Positions 10,941 to 21,354 are shown, counted from the stretch's first letter. The stretch is DNA of 64,000 nt from Linyphia triangularis (GCA_963978545.1 OZ021730.1:13461796-13525795); one strand, 5' to 3'. Notes: generated from the letters alone by a model not told the origin. Numbers and translations: made by a program.

Positions 10941-12293
10941 ATGGAAACCAAATCTCCTCTTTCTTTCAGCCCGACGGGAGGCCTAATTCCCCAACATAAT
11001 TCTCATCAAAATGCAACATCAGTTAAAAGAGCAATAGAATCAATTGAAAACCCCAACGCAAAGAAACAACCCACATATAATGAACCTACTTTCCTAGTAA
11101 TGCAATCTGAAACCGGTGAACTCGCCAAAATGTCTCCCTTCTTCATTCAGAAGGGAATAAAAGGTATTTGCGGCGGGGAGCCAAAAACAATAAAGAAACT
11201 TCGATCAGGTGACTTCCTGATCGAAACCAAAACCGCACAACAATCCCGTACCTTACTCTCAGCTACTACAATAGGCAACATTAAAATAAATACTACCCCA
11301 CATAAAGGACTCAACTCATCTCAAGGCGTGATTTCGGAACATGATTTAATAGAAATAGATAAAGAAGAACTAATCCTAGAGCTATCTTCCCAAGGGGTCA
11401 CTGATGCCAGGAGGATAACTATAAAACGAGATGGAAAAATAATAAAAACAAAACACATAATTCTGACTTTCGACACCCCTAATCTTCCAAATAGAATAAT
11501 AGCTGGTTATCTACATTGCCCTGTCCGCCCTTATATTCCTAATCCTCTTCGATGCTTCAAGTGTCAAAAATTTGGGCACTCAAAAAATGCTTGCCGAGGC
11601 AAGCATGACGTTTGCGCAGTATGTGGAAGCTTAGACCATCTCAGTGATGGTTGCAAAGCTGAACCCAACTGCGTAAATTGCCCTGGAAAACACCCATCAT
11701 TTTCCAGAGAGTGCCCCAAATGGAAAGAGGAGAAGGATATACAAGAAATCAAAGTTAAAAACAACATATCTTACCCAGAAGCCCGAAATAGATATAATAG
11801 TAGCTCTTCAACATCCACCACTTATGCTCAAGTCCTCAATAAAAGCGAACCTAAAACAAAATCAACTCAAACTGATATCTCCCTCCCTCCTGGCATTCTT
11901 TCAAATGAACAACTCATTAATTACTTTACATCTCCTCACCTAAATACAAGTACTGCTGGAACATCCGAAAAACCAACGCAACCAATAAAGAAAACAAACT
12001 CAAAAACGCAAACTCAAAAGAAAGAATCTGTAAATAAACAATATGTTAATAAACCTCATTCTAAACCAGTGCAAAATCTGAAACAAAAAATAGAAAAGAA
12101 AAAAGCTAATATTGAAACTAAAAAAGTAAAACCAACAAAGGAAGAGGCATCCCTTTCCTCATCAGATGAGGAGTGCATCTCCGGGCTCTCAGAGTCCGGA
12201 GATATGGAAATAGAGGAAGGCCTTGAGACCCCTCCTAATCTCCAACCAAGGAGGAGGTCAAAAGAACGGGGCAATGATAACCATCCTGCATAA
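10941..12293 (+). CDS. LINE D ORF1, zinc-knuckle protein
   Basis: An intact 450-residue ORF from a true ATG (METKSPLSFSPTGG). It has the same plan as ORF1 of C and E: SPTGG start, GELAKMSPFFIQKG region, PNPLRCFKCQKFGH and three knuckles (CFKCQKFGH, CAVCGSLDH, CVNCPGKHPSFSREC) near residues 195-260, then a Lys-rich tail and an acidic SSSDEE patch. It is closer by eye to E than to C. Its stop at 12291-12293 is in a different frame from ORF2. Confidence 0.92.
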   Translation: METKSPLSFSPTGGLIPQHNSHQNATSVKRAIESIENPNAKKQPTYNEPTFLVMQSETGELAKMSPFFIQKGIKGICGGEPKTIKKLRSGDFLIETKTAQQSRTLLSATTIGNIKINTTPHKGLNSSQGVISEHDLIEIDKEELILELSSQGVTDARRITIKRDGKIIKTKHIILTFDTPNLPNRIIAGYLHCPVRPYIPNPLRCFKCQKFGHSKNACRGKHDVCAVCGSLDHLSDGCKAEPNCVNCPGKHPSFSRECPKWKEEKDIQEIKVKNNISYPEARNRYNSSSSTSTTYAQVLNKSEPKTKSTQTDISLPPGILSNEQLINYFTSPHLNTSTAGTSEKPTQPIKKTNSKTQTQKKESVNKQYVNKPHSKPVQNLKQKIEKKKANIETKKVKPTKEEASLSSSDEECISGLSESGDMEIEEGLETPPNLQPRRRSKERGNDNHPA

Positions 12294-12304
12294 TATTCAA
12301 TCTA

Positions 12305-15300
12305 ATATCTTGGAACTGTCGTGGTTTCCACCGTAACTCGGTGGATATTAAACACCTTATAGATGACCACCAACCTGTCTGCTTCTGTCTACAAGAGACT
12401 CTTTTAAAACCATTTCAGAGTTCTCTCATTAGGGGGTATAGTCCAATCCGAAAGGACTGCACTAGCGGTGATAGAGTCAGCGGAGGAGTAGCTATTTTTA
12501 TATCTAACAGCACTCCTTTTAACCCGCTGCCGCTCACTTCTAACTTACAAGCTGTCGCAGTTAGAGTTGCATTAAGACATCTGATCACCGTGTGTTGCAT
12601 ATATCTACCTCCTAACATTACTATACAGCAAGCAGAGCTTAACAGGTTGTGCGAGCAGCTTCCGTCTCCCTTTGTCATCTTAGGAGATTTTAATGGCCAT
12701 AATCCTCTTTGGGGTAGTTCCGATAGTAATAACCGTGGAAGACAAATAGAAAAGCTATTGCAAGACAAAAATCTGTGTCTTCTCAACAATGGAGAAGACA
12801 CTTACTTCCACACCCCATCGAGGACGTTTCACGCTATTGATCTAGCTTTGTGTTCACCATCTCTCTTATCTTCATGGACTTTCGATGTCGGGAAAGATCT
12901 TTTTCACAGCGACCACTTTCCTATTAAGCTTTTATATATAGGAAATGGATTAGCTCCTGTTACCCGCTCTCCCCGTTTCAGATTCGAAGCGGCGGATTGG
13001 GAGTTGTTTTCCTCCTCTGTTCACCTTTCTGAAGAGATGGTGGACCAAGGCGACATTGATGAGGCCACGGCCTCTATTACAAATGCTATAATAGAAGCTG
13101 CTCGTAACTCTATCCCTATGTCATCTTCCATTATCACAAAAATACCTAAACCGTGGTGGAATCACGAATGCAGGATGGCTCACAAAAAACAAAGAAAGGC
13201 TTGGGGTCTTTTTCGCCGCCACCCTTCTGAGGCTAACCTTATCATCTTTAAGCGTGCTCGAGCTGAGGCTCGTAACATTCGCCGACGGAGCCAGAGGGAT
13301 TCTTGGCAGAAGTATGTCAGCACGATAACATCTTCGACATCTTCTAAAACGGTCTGGAATAAGGTCAATAAGATAAAGGGCCGTTATTGCAATTACTCTA
13401 TTTCCATCTTAGAGAACCATCGAGGAGTTGTTTCAGACCCTAAGGATATTGCCGATACACTTGCGGACGCATTCGCTAAGGTATCGAGCAATTCCAATTA
13501 TAAAGAGCCGTTTGCCACATATAAGCTTCGAGCTGAGAGAAAGAAATTGAATTTCGCTTCCGCTTGTACGGATGATTACAATTCTGAATTTACTATGGCT
13601 GAGTTAGTAAAAGCATTATCTGGTTCCAACAATTCTGCTGTTGGTCCAGACAACGTACATTATTATATGCTTAAACATCTACAGCCACTCCAGCTCAAGC
13701 TTATATTGAAATTATTTAACCGTATCTGGCGGGAAAATACATTTCCTTCTAATTGGCAACGTGCTCTTGTAATACCAATTGTCAAACCTGGTAAAGATCC
13801 CAAGAATCCCTCTAGTTATCGTCCTATTGCACTGACCAGTTGTTTTTGCAAACTGATGGAGAAACTGGTTAATGCACGTCTTTTATTTTATCTCGAAGTT
13901 AACAATAGTTTGTCTCAATTCCAGAGTGGTTTCCGCCGTGGACGTAGCACTATAGATAACTTGCTCCTCCTTGAAACTTCGATTCGGGAGGCTTTTGTCA
14001 AGCGGAACCATTTGGTATCTGTATTCTTTGACATGGAGAAGGCCTATGACCGTACTTGGAAATATGGTATACTCAAGGACCTACATGATTTAGGTCTGCG
14101 AGGGAACTTACCGTCCTTTATTGAAAACTTCCTGAAACGGAGAATCTTCCAAGTACGAGTCAACTCGATTCTATCTGACGAGTTCATTCAAGAACAAGGT
14201 GTTCCCCAGGGAAGTGTGTTGAGTTGCGCACTATTCATCATCAAGGTCAACAGCCTTTTGGCCTGCCTTCCACCAGCAGTGTCGGGCACGTTGTTTGTTG
14301 ATGACTTTCAGATGTCATGCGCCTCAACTAATATGACAACCATAGAGAGACAACTTCATCTCGCTATCAGGAGAGTCACGGACTGGGCCAATAAAAACGG
14401 ATTTACTTTTTCACCTGAAAAAACTGTGGCAATGCATTTCTGCAGGAAACTTGAGCTTCACCATGATCCGGAAATTTATTTAAATGGAGTCCAAATACCC
14501 ATTGTCAAAGAAACCAAGTTTCTTGGTGTGATTTTTGACTCCAAGCTCACTTTCCTGCCACATATCAAACATTTAAAGTTGAAGTGCAACAAAGTCCTGA
14601 ATCTCCTGAAAGTTCTCTCTAACACTTCCTGGGGTGCAGACACCCCCTCCATGTTAAAGATCTACAGATGCCTTATCCGTTCCAAACTTGACTATGGCTC
14701 GGTGGTGTACGGATCAGCCAGAAAATCGGCGTTAATGCTCCTGGATCCTATTCACCATTCAGGTCTTAGGATCGCTTCAGGAGCATTTAGTACATCACCG
14801 GTGCAGAGTTTATATGTGCTATGTCGAGAAGCCTCGTTGGGATTGAGACGTGACAAGCTTTGTTTTAAGTTGTTTTTTAAAATCAAGGCTCATCCTTCTC
14901 ATCCACTTTTAGAGCACATTTTTAACCCTTCCTATCATCGTCTTTTTAATGCACGTCCATCCACTATACCATCTTTTACTCTAAGGATGTCATCCATTCT
15001 TTCATCTCATAGCATCGAAAATTTTAGGGTTCGCCCCATTTCATGCTCTATACCACCCTGGCATGTTCATCAGATAATAGTTCTCAACATTTTTAGTAAC
15101 TTTAAAAAATGTTATACACCAGGTATAGTTTTTACAAATTTGTTTTATTACCATAGATCCAACTTCTCTCATTTTAAACCAATATATACGGATGGGTCAA
15201 AGAGCCAGGGGCATGTCGGAGCTGCTGCAGTTCATGACAATACCATCATATCTCGAGAACTGCACCATAGCAGCTCCGTCTTTTCATCAGAATCCCTGGC

Positions 15301-15976
15301 TATTCTATTGGCCTTGCATTTTATTTTAAAGCAAGGCCATGGTCAGTGGATTATTTACACAGATTCCAAAAGCTGTTTAGATGCATTAAATAATCCACTG
15401 AACCAGACCCATCCTTTTATTTTAGAAATTTTAAAAGTTCATATCACTCTCTGTGAAAGAAACTTCAAAGTTCTTTTTTGTTGGATCCCAGGTCATGTGG
15501 GGATCATGGGTAATGAACGAGCAGATTCTATCGCACGATCAGCAAGTGGACCTAGGAGCACTTGGCTCTGCCCTGACGACGCAATAAAAGCTTGTGACGC
15601 TGCTCTATCTCTCACTTGGCAGGCCATGTGGGATGCACAGACAGCTAACAAGCTGCGTTCGTTTCAGCCCTCAATTTCCGGATTTGCTCCCATACAACAA
15701 TCCCGGAAAAGGGAAGTGCTCCTGACACGACTAAGAATAGGCCACACTCGTTTTACCCATGTGCACCTTCTGCTGGCAGAGGGTGCCCCCACATGCAACG
15801 CCTGTGGAATTATTTTTTCTGTTTTACACGTTTTAATTGAATGTCCTACTTTTAAAAATATCAGACTGCGCTATTTTAATACGACTCATCCATCACTGTC
15901 ATTTATTTTAAATTCACCACCTCATCAAAATCTTTTTGCATTTTTACAAGAAATTGGCTTCTATTGTTTGATTTAG
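12305..15976 (+). CDS. LINE D ORF2, open APE-RT-RNase H polyprotein lacking a start ATG
   Basis: An uninterrupted frame of over 1,220 codons. At 12305-12307 an ATA occupies about the place of the ATG used in copy C; the first conventional alternative is GTG at 12341, and no ATG lies near the start. Counting from 12341: GDFNGH at about residue 115, SDHFP near 188, RT fingers and palm about 430-700 with FVDDFQ at about 652, RNase H from IYTDGSK (about 950) to GNERAD (about 1056), then a CNACG zinc-type tail. The enzyme would nick DNA, copy the LINE RNA onto it and degrade the RNA strand. Translation must rely on a non-AUG start, re-initiation or loss of the ATG. Confidence 0.92.
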   Translation: MSWNCRGFHRNSVDIKHLIDDHQPVCFCLQETLLKPFQSSLIRGYSPIRKDCTSGDRVSGGVAIFISNSTPFNPLPLTSNLQAVAVRVALRHLITVCCIYLPPNITIQQAELNRLCEQLPSPFVILGDFNGHNPLWGSSDSNNRGRQIEKLLQDKNLCLLNNGEDTYFHTPSRTFHAIDLALCSPSLLSSWTFDVGKDLFHSDHFPIKLLYIGNGLAPVTRSPRFRFEAADWELFSSSVHLSEEMVDQGDIDEATASITNAIIEAARNSIPMSSSIITKIPKPWWNHECRMAHKKQRKAWGLFRRHPSEANLIIFKRARAEARNIRRRSQRDSWQKYVSTITSSTSSKTVWNKVNKIKGRYCNYSISILENHRGVVSDPKDIADTLADAFAKVSSNSNYKEPFATYKLRAERKKLNFASACTDDYNSEFTMAELVKALSGSNNSAVGPDNVHYYMLKHLQPLQLKLILKLFNRIWRENTFPSNWQRALVIPIVKPGKDPKNPSSYRPIALTSCFCKLMEKLVNARLLFYLEVNNSLSQFQSGFRRGRSTIDNLLLLETSIREAFVKRNHLVSVFFDMEKAYDRTWKYGILKDLHDLGLRGNLPSFIENFLKRRIFQVRVNSILSDEFIQEQGVPQGSVLSCALFIIKVNSLLACLPPAVSGTLFVDDFQMSCASTNMTTIERQLHLAIRRVTDWANKNGFTFSPEKTVAMHFCRKLELHHDPEIYLNGVQIPIVKETKFLGVIFDSKLTFLPHIKHLKLKCNKVLNLLKVLSNTSWGADTPSMLKIYRCLIRSKLDYGSVVYGSARKSALMLLDPIHHSGLRIASGAFSTSPVQSLYVLCREASLGLRRDKLCFKLFFKIKAHPSHPLLEHIFNPSYHRLFNARPSTIPSFTLRMSSILSSHSIENFRVRPISCSIPPWHVHQIIVLNIFSNFKKCYTPGIVFTNLFYYHRSNFSHFKPIYTDGSKSQGHVGAAAVHDNTIISRELHHSSSVFSSESLAILLALHFILKQGHGQWIIYTDSKSCLDALNNPLNQTHPFILEILKVHITLCERNFKVLFCWIPGHVGIMGNERADSIARSASGPRSTWLCPDDAIKACDAALSLTWQAMWDAQTANKLRSFQPSISGFAPIQQSRKREVLLTRLRIGHTRFTHVHLLLAEGAPTCNACGIIFSVLHVLIECPTFKNIRLRYFNTTHPSLSFILNSPPHQNLFAFLQEIGFYCLI

Positions 15977-16068
15977 ACATTTGGTCGCTTTATACTTATA
16001 TTTTCTGTACTATTTTAATCTGTATATTTTTAAAAGTTTTACTTTTTAGAATATAAATACAATTGTTT

Positions 16069-16101
16069 GGCGCAGTATAGCCCTTGTGTAGCTCTTGCGC
16101 C
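16069..16101 (+). other. 3'-end hairpin of LINE D
   Basis: Same outer stem GGCGCA/TGCGCC as the other copies, but the inner stem is AGC/GCT instead of GGC/GCC. Both sides changed together, which keeps pairing. A CAACCAACCAACC tail follows. Confidence 0.75.
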
Positions 16102-16139
16102 ATAAAACCCCAACCAACCAACCAAATCATGGAACTTTG

Positions 16140-17822
16140 TATGTTGATGATTTGCAAATCTCATGTCAAGGATCAAACATGCGCTTAATTGAACGTCAAT
16201 TACAAACTGCTGTTAACAGACTTATAGAATGGTGTGAACAAAACGGCCATAAACTATCACCATCTAAAAGCAGTTGTGTCCATTTCTGTAGGAGGAGGGG
16301 TCTTCACCCTGACCCTGAAATCCACATACGCAACACGCCCATCCCTGTTGTCAACCAGATAAGGTATCTGGGAGTCATTTTCGACAACAAGATGAATTTT
16401 CTCCCACATATTTTATATTTGCGCAAGAAGTGCGAGAAATCGCTTAATATCCTCAAGGTACTCTCAAATACATCTTGGGGTGCTGATCGCACTTCTTTGC
16501 TGCGTATTTACAATTCAGTTATCTTATCTCGCATCGACTACGGATGCGTTGCGTATGGTTCTGCAGGAGCATCTCTTCTGCGCAGATTGGATACCGTTCA
16601 CCATACTGCTGCCCGTATTTGTTTAGGTGCATTTCGCACCTCACCCATTGAGAGTCTGTTAACAGAGTGTTGTCAACTCCCACTTGACCTTAGACGTAAA
16701 AAGTTAAGCGCTAACTACTACTGTAGAATAAAATCTGATCCTTGTCATCCTTTACGGAATTTGAGTCTTGACGCATATCTTGGTAGGCTATATAATGCAC
16801 GTCCATCTAGCATTCGCCCATTTTCTGAAAGAGCTCAATCTGTTCTGTCGGATGCAGCTCTAAGTGACCTAGATATCCAGCTGGCTAATTCTCAGATCTT
16901 TCCTACATGGGATATTCCATCATTTCAGTTTTTAAATCCATTTGCGATGCATTACAAAGCAGACACTGCCCCAGAAATTTTACAGAAGATCTTTTGTTTA
17001 CACCGATCTCAGTATAGTGATTATCATGCAGTCTATACTGATGGATCCAAAGCAGGTGAACGTGTTGGCTGTGGTGTTGTGTCTGACACATCCACAGTCA
17101 GTTTCACGCTTCATAAATCCTGCTCTGTTTTTACTTCTGAGATGGTTGCAATTTTTTGTGCTCTGCTGCACATTTCTTTGTGCTCCCATCGCAAATTTTG
17201 TGTATACAGCGACAGTTTAAGTGCCTTAACAAGCCTGGAGCACTTTAACAACATATGTCATCCAATAGCTCTTGACATATTATCTCTGTTACACAAACTT
17301 GAGAGGAAAAGTTTTGTTATTTTGTTTTGCTGGGTACCTAGTCATGTGGGGATTTCAGGAAATGAATTGGCGGACTCTGCTGCTAAAGCGGCGTCAATCC
17401 CGTTTCAGCAGCCAGTCCCCTACCAAGACTTAAAATCACATATTCATAAGTTTATTTTTTCTTTGCGTCAAGAAGCATGGGATTTGCAAACTAGCAACAA
17501 ACTTCATACCATTAAAAACCATCTTCATATGTGGCCAGTAAATCCAATGCGTCGGACAGATGTCAAACTGACTCGTCTGCGCATTGGTCACACCCGATTC
17601 ACGCATCGACATCTGTTACTGGGAGAAGATCCGCCCATTTGTGATGTTTGTCGTTGCGATATTACTGTGCACCATATTTTAATTTCATGTCCAAAATTTT
17701 ATTCACAACGCCTTAAATTTTTTAAAAGAACCATTTTAAAACTTGAAGATTTGGTTGGGGAAAACCCCCATCCAAATCTTTTTGCATTTCTAAGAGTGAT
17801 CGGGTTTTTAAATCATATCTAA
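16140..17822 (+). pseudogene. LINE B ORF2, last segment (RT active site to C-terminus)
   Basis: It begins at the RT catalytic box (YVDDLQISC) directly in frame with the codon ending at 10307. RT thumb motifs follow (VIFDNKMNFLPH, ILKVLSNTSWGADR). RNase H comes next: VYTDGSKAGE around 17030, TSEMVAIFCAL, YSDSLSAL and CWVPSHVGISGNELAD around 17330. The C-terminal segment has RLRIGHTRFTHRHLLLGE and CDVCRCD. It ends at TAA 17820-17822 with no internal stop. Confidence 0.93.
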
Positions 17823-18009
17823 TGTTTTTGTTCATATCTTGTTTTAAACCTTTTAAACTACTTCATTTTTTAAAATGAGTTTTAACACATTTTATTCCTT
17901 TTATTATATCATATCTTATCTTCATCTATTTATAACTCATCACACATTCTAGATTCTTTTATCGTTTGTTTGGCGCAGCATGGCCCCAACAAATAAACAA
18001 ACAAACAAA
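17823..18009 (+). other. 3'UTR of LINE B with truncated hairpin and ACAA repeat
   Basis: AT-rich 3'UTR. The hairpin's left half is present at 17972-17987 but the right half (TTGCGCC) is absent, replaced by aacaaataaacaaacaaac. Related B-type 3' ends at 31951, 45638 and 63640 keep the full hairpin. Confidence 0.8.
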
Positions 18010-18023
18010 CCAAACCGTGATGG

Positions 18024-20878
18024 AACCAAAACTGTAGACTTGCTTATAGGAAGCAAAAAAAATTGTGGGGTATTTTTCGTAGGTACCCCACTACGACAAA
18101 TCTTGTTAATTTTAAACGGGCACGAGCTGAGGCGCGTCAGATCCGCCGCCGAAGCCAGAGGGATTCTTGGAGGAAGTATGTTAGCAGCATAACTTCCTCA
18201 ACGTCTTCCAAGAGGGTCTGGAACATGGTCAATAAGATCAAGGGCCGTTATCCCAATTACTCTATCTCCATCTTAGAGAACCATCTGGGAGTTGTTTCAG
18301 ACCCGAAGGATATTGCCGATACTCTTGCCGATGCATTTGCCAAGGTATCGAGCAATTACAATTATAAAGAGCCGTTTGCATCATATAAGCTTCGAGCTGA
18401 GAGAACAAAGTTAAATTTCACTTCTACCTCTTCGGAAGAATATAATTCCGATTTTACTTTGGCTGAGTTGATGCAAGCTTTATCTGGTTCCAACAATTCT
18501 GCTGTTGGGCCAGACAATATACATTATACAACGCTTAAACATCTCCAGCCACTCCAGCTCAAGCTTATATTGAAATTGTTTAACCGTATTTGGCGGGAGA
18601 ACACATTTCCATCTAATTGGCAACGAGCTCTTATAATACCAATTGTGAAACCTGGTAAAGACCCCAAGAATCCCTCAAGCTACCGCCCAATTGCATTAAC
18701 TAGTTGTTTTTGTAAACTCCTGGAGAAACTAGTTAATGCACGTCTTTTATTTTATCTTGAATATAATCACTGTCTGTCTCGGTTCCAGAGTGGTTTTCGT
18801 CGTGGACGAAGCACTATTGACAACTTGCTCCTCCTGGAAACTTCAATTCGGGAGGCTTTTGTCAAGCGGAACCATTTGGTATCTGTATTCTTTGACATGG
18901 AGAAAGCCTATGATCGTACTTGGAGATATGGTATACTCAAGGACCTACACGATTTAGGTCTGAGAGGAAACTTACCATCATTTATTGAAAACTTCTTGAA
19001 ACGAAGAATCTTCCAAGTACGAGTCAACTCGATTCTATCTGATGAGTTCATACAAGAACAAGGTGTTCCCCAGGGAAGTGTGTTGAGTTGCGCACTATTC
19101 ATCATCAAAGTCAACAGCCTTTTGACCTGTCTTCCTCCAGCAGTGTCGGGCACGTTGTTTGTTGATGACTTCCAGATGTCATGCGCCTCAACCAATATGT
19201 CAACCATAGAGAGACAACTTCAGCTATCAGGAGAGTCACGGACTGGGCTAATAAGAATGGATTTACTTTTTCCGCTGAAAAAACCGTAGCCATGCACTTC
19301 TGCAGGAAACGTGAGCTTCACCATGATCCAGAAATATTTTTAAATGGTGTGCAAATACCCATAGTCAGAGAGATTAAATTTCTGGGTGTAATATTTGACT
19401 CAAAGCTCACTTTCCTGCCTCATATCAAACATCTAAAACTGAAGTGCAATAAAGTCCTGAATCTCCTGAAAGTTCTCTCTAACACTTCCTGGGGAGCCGA
19501 CACTACCTCCAAGTTAAAGATATACCGATGCCTGGTCCGTTCCATACTTGACTATGGCTCGGTGGTGTACGGATCAGCCAGAAAATCGGCGTTAATGCTC
19601 CTGGATCCTGTTCACCATTCAGGTCTCAGGATCGCATCAGGAGCATTTAGTACATCACCGGTGCAAAGTTTATACGTGCTTTGTCTGGAAGCCTCTCTGG
19701 GGCTGAGACGGGACAAACTTTCTTTAAAGTTCTATTTTAAAGTAAAGTATCGTCCTTCTCATCCTCTTTTAGAACATATTTTAAACCCTCTTTATCATCG
19801 ACTTTTTAACGCACGTCCATCATGCATTCCATCATTTGCATTAAGAATTCGCTCCATCCTTTCATCTCATAACATTGATGATTTTAAGGTCCGCTCCATT
19901 TCATTTTCCATTCCACCCTGGCATCACCATCAAATCATTGTTCTTAATATTTTTAGCAATTTTAAGAAAAGCTGCACACCAGACATCATTTTTACAAATT
20001 TATTTTATTATCATAGAAATTCTTTTTCCAATTTTAAGGCAATATATACGGATGGGTCAAAGAGCCAGGGGCATGTAGGAGCTGCTGCAGTTCATGACGA
20101 TATCATCATGTCCAGAGAACTGCACCATAGCAGCTCCGTTTTTTCAGCTGAGTCCCTGGCTATTTTATTGGCCTTGCAGTTTATTTTAAAGCAAGGCCAT
20201 GATCAGTGGATTGTTTACACAGATTCCAAAAGTTGTTTAGACGCAATAAATAATCCACTGAATCAGACCCATCCTTTTATTTTAGAAATTTTAAAAACTC
20301 ACATCACTCTTAGTGAAAGAAATTTTAAAGTCCTTTTTTGTTGGATCCCAGGTCATGTGGGGATCATGGGTAATGAGCGCGCAGATACTAACGCACGATC
20401 AGCAAGTGGACCTAGGAGCACTTGGCTCTGCCCTGACGACGCAAATAAAGCTTGTGAAACTGCTCTGTCTCTCACTTGGCAGGCCATGTGGGATGCACAG
20501 ACAGCTAACAAGCTGCGTTCGTTTCAGCCCTTAATATCCGGATTTGCGCCCATCCAGCAATCCAGGAAAAGGGAAGTGCTCCTAACTCGATTAAGAATAG
20601 GCCACACTCGTTTTACCCATGTGCATCTTCTGCTGGCAGAAGGTGCCGCCACATGCAATACCTGTGGAGTTGTATTTTCTGTTCTCCATATTTTAAATGA
20701 ATGTCCGTGTTTTAATCCTGTTAGACAGCGGCATTTTAAATCTAATCACCCTTCACTATTTAACATTTTAAATTCACCTCCTCATAAAAATCTTTTTAAT
20801 TTCTTACAAGACATTGGATTTTATCATTTGATTCGAATAGTTGTTTTTCTTATTTGTGACTTTTTAAATTATGATTGA
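18024..20878 (+). pseudogene. LINE A ORF2, RT-RNase H part (3' block)
   Basis: It continues A ORF2 from 672 without loss of frame (WW followed by NQNCRLAYRKQKK; sisters have WWNHECRMAHKKQRK). It contains RT motifs YRPIALTSCFCKLLEK, FQSGFRRGRSTIDN, FFDMEKAYDRTW, GVPQGSVLS and FVDDFQ. Near 19224 it lacks the four bases TCTC that D has at the same place, moving from frame 0 to frame 2. RNase H (IYTDGSK, YTDSKSCLDA, GNERAD) and the C-terminal zinc-type segment follow. The usual stop after FYHLI has become CGA, so the frame runs 16 residues longer. Confidence 0.92.
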
Positions 20879-20919
20879 AACCTTTTTATATTCATTTTAA
20901 AACTGATTAACGATTGGTT

Positions 20920-20952
20920 GGCGCAGTATGGCCCTCGTGTTGCCCTTGCGCC
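20920..20952 (+). other. 3'-end hairpin of LINE A
   Basis: Outer stem GGCGCA/TGCGCC, inner stem GGC/GCC, loop cctcgtgtt. It is followed by CAACCAACCAACC. Confidence 0.75.
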
Positions 20953-21176
20953 GTTAAACTTAAATCAACCAACCAACCAACAACTTAAATACACCGCATT
21001 ACCGTAAAACATCTTTAAACATAAGACTAATTCACTTCGAACCCTAAAGGATATTCTGAATGCACTTCACTTCATGAGCACAACCTCACAAACCACGCCG
21101 GAAACAATCACACTATTGACTATATTACGACTCTGCATTTCGCAAACGCGAAACATATTTCTCAAACACTGGAACA

Positions 21177-21354
21177 GCCGACCAAACGGTATAGTAGTTA
21201 GCGTGCTGGCTTCTAGACCGCGAGATTACGGGTTCGAGTCCCGTGTTAGGCATAGGTGTTTGTAAATGTATTTTGGCTTGTCAAATGACGAATGTTTCGG
21301 CGCATTATAGCCCTCGTGTTGCTGACGGCGCCAGATAATCTGAAAACAACCAAC
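21177..21354 (+). mobile_element. tRNA-headed SINE, full length
   Basis: The head gccgaccaaacggtatagta has a pol III A-box-like region and a B box (ggttcgagtcc). A 60-nt middle follows, then the LINE-like hairpin ggcgcattatagccc...ggcgcc and a CAACCAA tail. TSD caaacactggaaca at 21163-21176 and 21355-21368. The sister locus near 42217-42230 carries the site unfilled. Confidence 0.92.

Larger units (their letters stand above)
10308..16126 (+). mobile_element. LINE copy D, full length, near-intact, inserted in B ORF2
   Basis: A 5.82 kb full-length LINE with perfect 13 bp TSDs (tcatggaactttg at 10295-10307 and 16127-16139). ORF1 is intact, and ORF2 is open throughout but has no ATG at its start. 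The 3' hairpin (16069-16101) and CAACCAACCAACC tail are present. Of the copies in the nest it has the cleanest coding capacity. Confidence 0.95.
673..18009 (+). mobile_element. LINE copy B: inserted in A, itself split by C and D
   Basis: B consists of three blocks, 673-2578, 8444-10307 and 16140-18009, about 5.64 kb in total. It has a 5'UTR beginning cccctaaggggg, ORF1, and ORF2 overlapping ORF1 by one base. Its ORFs are clearly more divergent from A, C, D and E than those are from one another. The 3' end is unusual: the hairpin stops after GGCGCAGCATGGCCCC (17972-17987) and is followed by an ACAA-rich microsatellite instead of the usual CCAA tail. The 14 bp TSDs at 659-672 and 18010-18023 differ at one site. 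Confidence 0.93.
1..20982 (+). mobile_element. LINE copy A: outermost host of the nested array, 5' end outside the window
   Basis: Non-LTR retrotransposon of the APE-RT-RNase H type, present as two blocks, 1-672 and 18024-20982. They are separated by copy B, whose TSDs are 659-672 and 18010-18023 (13 of 14 bases match). The window opens inside the ORF2 endonuclease domain, so the 5'UTR and ORF1 lie to the left. The 3' end has the family hairpin (20920-20952) and a CAACCAACC tail ending near 20982. The DNA that follows (acttaaatacacc) recurs at about 42044, which marks the border. Two small frameshifts make this copy dead. Confidence 0.93.

Noticed and set aside
21177..21260. True tRNA gene at the SINE heads
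   Set aside because: The acceptor and anticodon stems do not pair fully, the same head recurs many times with a fixed body and tail, and TSDs flank it. A TCT anticodon can be read but is unreliable.
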